DNA of 10,486 bases. It comes from Ignavibacteria bacterium. Lineage in GTDB: Bacteria > Bacteroidota > Ignavibacteria > Kapaibacteriales > UBA4661. Location: assembly GCA_013298375.1 (NCBI GenBank), contig JAAFHM010000138.1:1-10486 (forward strand), in the 5' to 3' direction. The translations under genes and the position numbers were made by a program. A model generated the notes under the pieces. It saw only the letters and a list, made by a program, of their open reading frames with translations. It was not told the origin of the DNA and did no database searches. How positions within the stretch are numbered: the stretch's first letter is position 1; each line of letters begins with the position of its first letter. Shown one piece after another: positions 6,477-10,486 of the stretch.

Positions 6477-6850
6477 TGAATCTGGAATTTTGCTGTTGGA
6501 AAATCGGGGATCATCTCAGTCCATGCCTCTTTGTCGTCCTCGTAATTATCTTGGTCGGTAACTTCTATCGTGACTGACCACGTTTTATCAGCGTTGATGT
6601 TGATTTTTTCGATAAGCTCAAACAAGTCCGCGAGGCATTTCGAGGCGCTGGTGTTGTAGTACGATACGTTCACCAGTAACGTAAACGGCTTGCCCAGCGT
6701 CGCATAATCCCGCAGCCAATGCTCAATTTCCTCGAAAACGGACATTATACCAACATCGTAACACTCACCTTCAATGCTGCCAACGCCTGTTTCGAGGTTG
6801 AACAGCACAGAAGGTTTTTCTTTCTCACGCTCTAGTACGAGATTTTTCAT
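6473..6850 (-). CDS. SiaC-family (DUF1987) regulatory phosphoprotein homologue
   Basis: At 125 residues it matches the usual length of the SiaC family. Features in order: an N-terminal strand 'KPSVLFNLETGVGSIEGEC' (12-30), a helix with 'FEEIEHWLRDYA' (39-50), the family core 'VSYYNTSASK' (62-71), and an acidic 'DQDNYEDDKEAWTEM' stretch near 99-113. In Pseudomonas aeruginosa SiaC, a Thr in the equivalent 'NTS' motif is phosphorylated by SiaB and dephosphorylated by SiaA. Unphosphorylated SiaC activates the diguanylate cyclase SiaD and so controls c-di-GMP and aggregation. Here Thr67, or Ser68, is the candidate site. No SiaA, SiaB or SiaD gene is in the window, so a partner would have to come from the host or from elsewhere in the phage. 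Assignment is by motif recall, not database search. Confidence 0.8.
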   Translation of the reverse strand: MKNLVLEREKEKPSVLFNLETGVGSIEGECYDVGIMSVFEEIEHWLRDYATLGKPFTLLVNVSYYNTSASKCLADLFELIEKININADKTWSVTIEVTDQDNYEDDKEAWTEMIPDFPTAKFQIQ

Positions 6851-6854
6851 ACCG

Positions 6855-7340
6855 TTATTTTCTCGGGGCGGCGTAACCGCGTGAAATCATCAATTCTTCG
6901 TATTTCTGCTCTTCAACAATCACAAAACGCAATAGCCGCCCGTAAATATCGCGGTTCGGCGTTTTGCCGCTGCCTCTGTGGAGGGTAACAATTTTCCCTT
7001 CGGCAATCTCTTTCGCGTAGGTTTTTGCCTTTGAGCCAAGGCTCAATGCGCGTTCAACAGAAATGCCCGCTCGTGCTGCTTGCCCGTCTAGTCTGTCGCC
7101 TTGCTTTGATTCCCACGCATCGAAACCGAGGACACGCACTTTCACGGTGTCGACGTTTTTTTCACAATAGAACGTATCGCCGTCAACGACTTTGGTAACA
7201 AAAACCTCGCAGGTATCGGACTTGTCGATAGCTTGCGCAAAAGCAGGAACGCACGAGGCAAGAACCAGCAATGCAAGGATAACTAGCCATGTCGCCGCGC
7301 TGTCAAGTCGAGGCGTGAGGGTGAAAGAATGAGTTTTCAT
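6855..7340 (-). CDS. Exported staphylococcal-type nuclease (SNase domain)
   Basis: This is a 161-residue secreted or lipid-anchored nuclease for DNA and/or RNA. The active-site parts of the SNase/OB fold are present: 'VVDGDTF' (51-57, Asp55), Arg69 and Asp74 with Glu77 in 'RVLGFDAWE', and a later Arg135 in 'YGRLLRFV'. These match Asp21, Arg35, Asp40, Glu43 and Arg87 of staphylococcal nuclease. The usual 'DAPE' is 'DAWE' here, an unusual Pro-to-Trp change. The N-terminus has a hydrophobic segment (18-29) ending 'LASC', a lipobox-like site, followed closely by an 'AFAQ' signal-peptidase-I-like site, so both fates are possible. It follows the 481-aa fibre gene by 28 bases and precedes the SiaC-like gene by 4. 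Roles could include extracellular DNA degradation or destruction of incoming phage DNA; this is inferred. Confidence 0.9.
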   Translation of the reverse strand: MKTHSFTLTPRLDSAATWLVILALLVLASCVPAFAQAIDKSDTCEVFVTKVVDGDTFYCEKNVDTVKVRVLGFDAWESKQGDRLDGQAARAGISVERALSLGSKAKTYAKEIAEGKIVTLHRGSGKTPNRDIYGRLLRFVIVEEQKYEELMISRGYAAPRK

Positions 7341-7368
7341 GCGGTATTGAGGGATGATGGTGGTGAAA

Positions 7369-8814
7369 TTAGTTTTTCAGATATGCGCCTGAAAATGGTG
7401 TTACAATCGAAGGCGCAATCTCCGCCGCCGTCGCTGCATTGACGCGGAAAAGGCGGCTTGCGCTGTTATCCAGCGCGAAGACGGTTGTTGCATCGGCGAC
7501 ACAACCGAAAAGACCAGAAGGCAGAGGATTTGCGCCGCCTGCGAAGGTTGCGAGACCAGTATTAACAGCCGCCGCACCGTCGTATTCAAACCAGCGTAGT
7601 TGGTTGCCAATCGTAGCCCAAAAACGATTCGCCGCAAATGCCGTGCGCCCTGATTGAGAGCTAGGTATAGACGTACTGGATGCAAGCGTCGCCAAACTTG
7701 TTGCGTTAATGATTTTCCGTACACCTGTGCCGCCAACCGACGTGCAGAGCAGCCCGTTACCAGCGCCGATGTGAGTAATCCCAGCGTTGCTATCAATGCT
7801 CACGTTGGAGAATGTTGCCGCCGCAAAATCAGCGATGACCATATTCCTGCTTGGGAGTGTCACTGCGCCGTGAACGATGTACGCTTTGCCATTCATAAAG
7901 ACGGCATCCAAAAAACTTCCCGGAAGGCTTACCGCACCTGCGCCAAGCGGCGTGAGTGTAGCATTGCCATAATTATAGTCGAAAAACCGCGCCGTGTTGC
8001 TTCCGACAGCAAGCAAGCGGGTTCCGTCAACGAATACCCGGAAGATGTTCGTTACGCCCGTCGCATCCAACGCGATAAATTCATTCCCATTTCCGTCTGC
8101 GTGAACACGGATGTTGTTGCTGCCCTGATAACGCGGAATAAACCAGTATCCATTTGCAAACGCCTGTCCGTATGCCGTGCCGCCAGCCCAATCGGAAAAT
8201 GAACCAGGCTGTACTGCAAACGGCGATTTGTCAACAAACCGAACGAGGTTGCTACCGCCCGAAATCAGCACGAAATCGTTACTCACCTCTGCCGACGACG
8301 TAGAAACCGCGCTCACAAAGTTCTGCGTAGTGTTTGCCGAAAGCGTAATGACCGCATTGGCGGGCGTGAAATAATGCCCTGCCAAAATCGGCGTAATTTT
8401 GTACGTTCCGGCAACACGAGCGGGGAACGAGTAATTGCCTGTTGCATTCGTTGTCACGGTATCAATGAGCGTGTTTGTGCCGTTATCGCGGCGCTCTACC
8501 GTAATGCCGTTTTGCACCGCGCCTGTAATCTGACCAGAAAGGATGTAGGTTGGCGGTCCCTGCATGAGGGACTTTGCTTGCATATCGGCGATAAGAGCGT
8601 TGTACTCCGCGACGATGTTGCCGGAGTTCGCGGGGGCGCGGTAGTCGAGAGGGGTGATGGAGCCGCCGCTAGGACGCTGGGCAGGGGTGAGTTTCCCGTC
8701 AGCGCCGAGGGTAGCAATACCGTTCGGCTGCCCAAGTTTCTGATAGACACCTGTTTTGAACTCGGTAGCAACGCGGGTTGCAAACGCAGTGATTCGTTGA
8801 ACTAAAGTTGGCAT
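7369..8814 (-). CDS. Large tail fibre: anchor helix, CnaB/carboxypeptidase-regulatory-like domain, propeller-like C-terminus
   Basis: The protein has 481 residues. The N-terminal helix 'TLVQRITAFATRVATEFK' (3-20) matches those of the two preceding fibre genes, followed by the linker 'NGIATLGADGKLTPAQ' (31-46). Residues about 90-168 look like a carboxypeptidase-regulatory/CnaB-type beta-sandwich ('SGQITG', 'TTNATGNYSF', 'AGTYKITP', 'GHYFTPAN'). From about 180 to the end there are recurrent units with 'FANGYWF', 'FMNGKAY' and 'FAANRFWAT' type strands, suggesting a beta-propeller or similar all-beta receptor-binding domain. No enzymatic residues are recognised. It starts two bases after the previous stop, without an SD. 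The anchor and linker identify it as a fibre; the C-terminal fold is an inference from pattern. Confidence 0.85.
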   Translation of the reverse strand: MPTLVQRITAFATRVATEFKTGVYQKLGQPNGIATLGADGKLTPAQRPSGGSITPLDYRAPANSGNIVAEYNALIADMQAKSLMQGPPTYILSGQITGAVQNGITVERRDNGTNTLIDTVTTNATGNYSFPARVAGTYKITPILAGHYFTPANAVITLSANTTQNFVSAVSTSSAEVSNDFVLISGGSNLVRFVDKSPFAVQPGSFSDWAGGTAYGQAFANGYWFIPRYQGSNNIRVHADGNGNEFIALDATGVTNIFRVFVDGTRLLAVGSNTARFFDYNYGNATLTPLGAGAVSLPGSFLDAVFMNGKAYIVHGAVTLPSRNMVIADFAAATFSNVSIDSNAGITHIGAGNGLLCTSVGGTGVRKIINATSLATLASSTSIPSSQSGRTAFAANRFWATIGNQLRWFEYDGAAAVNTGLATFAGGANPLPSGLFGCVADATTVFALDNSASRLFRVNAATAAEIAPSIVTPFSGAYLKN

Positions 8815-8816
8815 AA

Positions 8817-9293
8817 TTACAGTGTTTTAGCGTTTTCAACCGACCAGTCATAAACCGTGCCGTCGAAATGACCAGTAAGTTTTCTTCGTTGGTTATTGCC
8901 TACTGCGATACTGATAACATTGCTGCGGTGGAATAGCGAGGTCGGCAAGACGAAATTTCGTGATGCACCCGTCGAATTTTTCAAGATGATGACGTGCGGT
9001 TCGCCCATAACGGGAAATTGAAAATCATTGATGGTCGGAGCCAGATTTGCGGCTGGCATCGTGATATTTACGAGTAGTCCACGGTTCCACTGAATCGGGA
9101 AAATTACCGGTGGTGTGCCGGAAGGCAGATTTTGCACAAGCCTTGCCCAGGCATTCGGGAGATGTAGCGCTGGAACGAAACCGTTTGTATCCAAGGGCGC
9201 AAGTCCATTACTTGCGCCCTTGAGCAACCGAACAGCCTTGATTTCCTGCGCTATCCGAGTAACAACAGCCGATATGCGAGAGGAAAGCGTCAT
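8817..9293 (-). CDS. Short tail-fibre protein with anchor helix
   Basis: The product has 158 residues. The N-terminus 'TLSSRISAVVTRIAQEIK' (2-19) is the shared fibre anchor helix, and the linker 'NGLAPLDTNGFVPALHLP' (29-46) is the classic fibre motif in which 'G.APLD..G.VP..LP' precedes the trimeric shaft. The rest is a small all-beta-looking domain ('VIFPIQWNRGLLVNITMP', then 'PHVIILKNSTGASRNFVLP') ending 'GTVYDWSVENAKTL', probably a binding tip. It starts three bases after the upstream fibre stop and ends two bases before the next fibre start. A perfect 13-bp inverted repeat lies exactly in the linker-coding part. It is short compared with most fibres, so it may be a side branch or adaptor of a longer one. 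Confidence 0.85.
   Translation of the reverse strand: MTLSSRISAVVTRIAQEIKAVRLLKGASNGLAPLDTNGFVPALHLPNAWARLVQNLPSGTPPVIFPIQWNRGLLVNITMPAANLAPTINDFQFPVMGEPHVIILKNSTGASRNFVLPTSLFHRSNVISIAVGNNQRRKLTGHFDGTVYDWSVENAKTL
9192..9222. repeat. Perfect 13-bp inverted repeat inside a fibre gene
   Basis: CAAGGGCGCAAGT (9192-9204) and ACTTGCGCCCTTG (9210-9222) are exact complements around a five-base loop. It encodes part of 'LKGASNGLAPLD', the conserved fibre linker, so protein constraint explains part of the sequence but not the full symmetry. No T-tract follows on either strand. It could be an mRNA hairpin (attenuation, stability) or a recombination site between anchor and tip. Confidence 0.75.
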
Positions 9294-9296
9294 TGC

Positions 9297-9830
9297 TTAC
9301 AGCAAGCCTGTGTTAAATACAACAACGAAATCCGTGTCCGGTACGCCGATTTCGTTGTCATACTCACTTTTCAGTTTGAAAAGAGTATTTGCCTGTATTT
9401 GCGTGTACACATCGGCAGCATTGGCTTTTGCCGCAAGCTGACCAAGAATCGTTGTCGCAAAATTGGGGTCATTGCCGAGTGCATCGGCAACCTCTTTAAT
9501 CGTATCAATCAATGCCGGAGCCGCGCCTACAACATTCTGAATTGCTGTGTCAACGTACAATTCCGTAGCGTAGCCGCCACCAGTGATGGCGATAATTTTG
9601 TCGTCCAGTTTCTTCAGTGTGTCAGCTGTCGCTCCTACACCACCTTTGATGTCGTTGATTGCAGTCTGAATAGCAGCCGACACCTGATTCACGATGTCGT
9701 TATAGCTTTTCCCCGTAGCACCATCGTCAAGGAACAGGGATATTTTAGGCTTTCGTGCGCCGCTTTGGTATTCGTTGAAAACATCTCTAATGGCTTCAGC
9801 CAAAAGAATTACGCGCTGTACAAGTGTCAT
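9297..9830 (-). CDS. Tail-fibre protein with anchor helix
   Basis: The product has 177 residues. The N-terminal helix 'TLVQRVILLAEAIRDVF' (2-18) matches the anchors of the next two fibre genes. The middle 'LYVDTAIQNVVGAAPALIDT' (91-110), followed by 'EVADALGNDPNFATTILGQL' (113-132), is a well-known phage tail-fibre segment. The C-terminus 'FVVVFNTGLL' resembles the end of the preceding gene's product ('FVQLFKTGL'). No enzyme motif or membrane segment is seen. The ATG overlaps the previous stop as ATGA and has AGGA eight bases upstream, one of the few good SDs here. It is probably the shaft or base segment of a multi-part fibre; the tip would be supplied by the neighbouring proteins. Confidence 0.85.
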   Translation of the reverse strand: MTLVQRVILLAEAIRDVFNEYQSGARKPKISLFLDDGATGKSYNDIVNQVSAAIQTAINDIKGGVGATADTLKKLDDKIIAITGGGYATELYVDTAIQNVVGAAPALIDTIKEVADALGNDPNFATTILGQLAAKANAADVYTQIQANTLFKLKSEYDNEIGVPDTDFVVVFNTGLL

Positions 9831-10225
9831 GGTGTTAATCCTGTTTTGAATAATTGAACAAAATTGGTTGCTTGATTTTCTAGGTTATCAGTCGTGTCAG
9901 CGATGTCGTTATCGTTCTGGTCGATTGCGCCTTGGAAGGCTTGCAGCGCTGCTATCTCGGCGGCTTGCGCTTGGAGGGTAGCGGCGATTTCTGCGGGCGT
10001 GTCGAGGGCTGCTGGGTTGCCTGAGATAGGAGATGCTGCGTCAAGTGAACCAACCGTAGAACTATTTGTGCCGAACGGCTGCCACAAGAAACCATTACAC
10101 CAGTATTCATCACCATTCTGAAGGATTGCAATTTTGCCGCCCCACAGAGCAATAGGTGTTTCCGGCGTGTCAACCGGAAGCGAAGGGACGTAATATTCTC
10201 GTTGCTGAGGTGTAGGCGTTGGCAT
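9827..10225 (-). CDS. Fibre-associated phage protein, 132 aa
   Basis: This is the first gene after the terminator. The N-terminus (to about 55) is Pro/Thr-rich and then beta-like: 'TPIALWGGKIAILQNGDEYW', then 'CNGFLWQPFG'. This resembles short repeats that display a value and a unit in fibre or baseplate proteins. Residues 76-120 form a helical, Ala/Gln-rich stretch ('AAEIAALQAFQGAID') likely to trimerise. It ends 'NFVQLFKTGLTP', similar to the end of the next gene's product. It lacks the anchor helix of its three neighbours. No SD precedes the ATG and I see no convincing promoter in the 65 bases between the terminator and the start. Structural phage protein by context; the family is not recognised. 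Confidence 0.75.
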   Translation of the reverse strand: MPTPTPQQREYYVPSLPVDTPETPIALWGGKIAILQNGDEYWCNGFLWQPFGTNSSTVGSLDAASPISGNPAALDTPAEIAATLQAQAAEIAALQAFQGAIDQNDNDIADTTDNLENQATNFVQLFKTGLTP

Positions 10226-10290
10226 AGTGCATTAACAGCATAAGGATGAATGCAAGAGTAGAGGCACGTTCGCGGGAGAGGACGGGTGCG

Positions 10291-10337
10291 AAAAAGGCGC
10301 TTCCGCGTATGTTGTCCACATACCCGCGAAAACGCCT
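10291..10337 (-). terminator. Strong intrinsic terminator
   Basis: Read on the minus strand, a long stem with a five-base loop is followed by five U. The upper stem has six Watson-Crick pairs (GUAUGU with ACAUAC). After a two-base bulge, the lower stem has twelve pairs, of which two are G-U. Those two would be C-A mismatches on the plus strand, so the structure is built for minus-strand RNA. It begins about 34 bases after the stop of the right-edge gene and separates it from the fibre operon. Confidence 0.85.
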
Positions 10338-10366
10338 GACACAAAAATACAATGCCCTTGGGGAAA

Positions 10367-10397
10367 GTTTCTACGAAGTTTCTACGAAGTTTCTACG
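10367..10397. repeat. 11-bp tandem repeat, three copies (third incomplete)
   Basis: GTTTCTACGAA occurs twice back to back (10367-10377 and 10378-10388), followed by GTTTCTACG (10389-10397), nine of eleven bases of the unit. The unit is not a multiple of three and covers the last codons and stop of the right-edge gene. It could be iteron-like protein-binding sites or simple slippage; there are too few copies to decide. Confidence 0.8.
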
Positions 10398-10486
10398 GTA
10401 GGACGGTGAACGGTCTAGTTCACTTTTATGCACCCCCAGCAAATACCGCGCACCACCTTCGGTTCTGTAGCCAAGCTTTTCGGCTA
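10371..10486 (-). CDS. C-terminal end of an unidentified gene (5' end outside window)
   Basis: An open frame enters from the right edge and gives 37 residues before a TAG. It reads 'AEKLGYRTEGGARYLLGVHK' and then 'SELDRSPSYRRNFVETS'. The stretch is basic and compact and could be the end of a small DNA-binding protein, but too little is visible to assign a family. Support for a real gene: the other two minus-strand frames close, codon use looks like the neighbours, and a strong terminator follows 34 bases after the stop. The last seven codons and the stop fall in the 11-bp tandem repeat, so the C-terminus 'RNFVETS' may have been created by repeat expansion. Confidence 0.5.
   Translation of the reverse strand, partial: AEKLGYRTEGGARYLLGVHKSELDRSPSYRRNFVETS

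Noticed and set aside
7401..7796. Minus-strand frame of 131 codons inside the 481-aa fibre gene
   Set aside because: It lies in another frame fully inside a gene with recognised fibre domains. The product is Arg/Leu-rich without domain features.
7654..8202. Plus-strand frame of 182 codons
   Set aside because: It is fully antisense to the 481-aa fibre gene. It is Cys/Arg-rich, typical of a shadow frame, with no motif.
10226..10290. Promoter for the fibre operon (TATGCT-like hexamer near 10237-10242)
   Set aside because: No matching -35 element lies at normal spacing, so the promoter is either unusual or outside what can be recognised by eye.
10367..10397. CRISPR array
   Set aside because: The unit is only 11 bp, with no spacers and about three copies.
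10406..10423. GTGAAC/GTTCAC inverted repeat followed by TTTT on the plus strand
   Set aside because: It is a six-pair stem with a six-base loop inside the right-edge reading frame; too weak to call a terminator or operator.

Overview
The window looks like part of a tailed-phage (or prophage) genome. It covers the tail-fibre region and a membrane/lysis-like accessory block. Every gene I can support lies on the minus strand, so transcription runs from the right end toward base 1. Evidence for a phage: several proteins have fibre-type architecture (short N-terminal anchor helices, the 'NG(L/I)A.L...G..P' linker, an 'AP.L.DTI.E.A.ALG.DPNFAT' segment, IPT/TIG and discoidin-like binding domains). 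A phage-type lytic transglycosylase is present, and genes are packed with ATGA or TGATG overlaps. No capsid, terminase, portal, integrase or replication gene is present, so head type, lifestyle and host cannot be told. Base composition is near 50% GC. Shine-Dalgarno sequences are rare, and most starts sit on or next to the previous stop. That fits translational coupling or a host that relies little on SD pairing.

Layout in order of transcription (right to left). (1) 10371-10486 is the C-terminal end of an unidentified gene. Its stop lies in an 11-bp tandem repeat, and a strong intrinsic terminator follows (10291-10337). (2) 10225 down to 7369 holds four fibre-related genes. Three of them begin with the same kind of anchor helix and then diverge, and the last (481 aa) carries a carboxypeptidase-regulatory/CnaB-like domain and a probable beta-propeller-like C-terminus. 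(3) 7340 down to 5964 holds a secreted or lipid-anchored staphylococcal-type nuclease, a SiaC-family (DUF1987) regulatory phosphoprotein and a lytic transglycosylase. (4) 5974 down to 3022 is a run of five membrane-protein genes: a five-helix protein, a single-helix coiled-coil protein, a two-helix holin-sized protein, a DUF3307 protein, and a multi-helix protein ending in an HExxH metallopeptidase domain with its own internal signal peptide and ribosome-binding site. (5) 2998 down to 2402 holds two very small coupled ORFs and a 116-aa protein of unknown function; both small ORFs contain perfect inverted repeats. (6) 2402 down to base 1 holds two more fibre or adhesin genes. The first is an IPT/TIG plus discoidin-like protein. 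The second has an internal duplication and leaves the window before its stop.

How the parts may work together (inference): the fibre genes make a multi-part receptor-binding apparatus. The transglycosylase and membrane cassette probably perform lysis, with holin and spanin roles not yet assigned. The exported nuclease and SiaC homologue look like accessory genes that act on the host surface or biofilm state. The most unusual points are the phage-borne SiaC homologue, the membrane domain-metallopeptidase fusion with a probable internal start, and the perfect hairpins inside the small coupled ORFs and inside a fibre gene.
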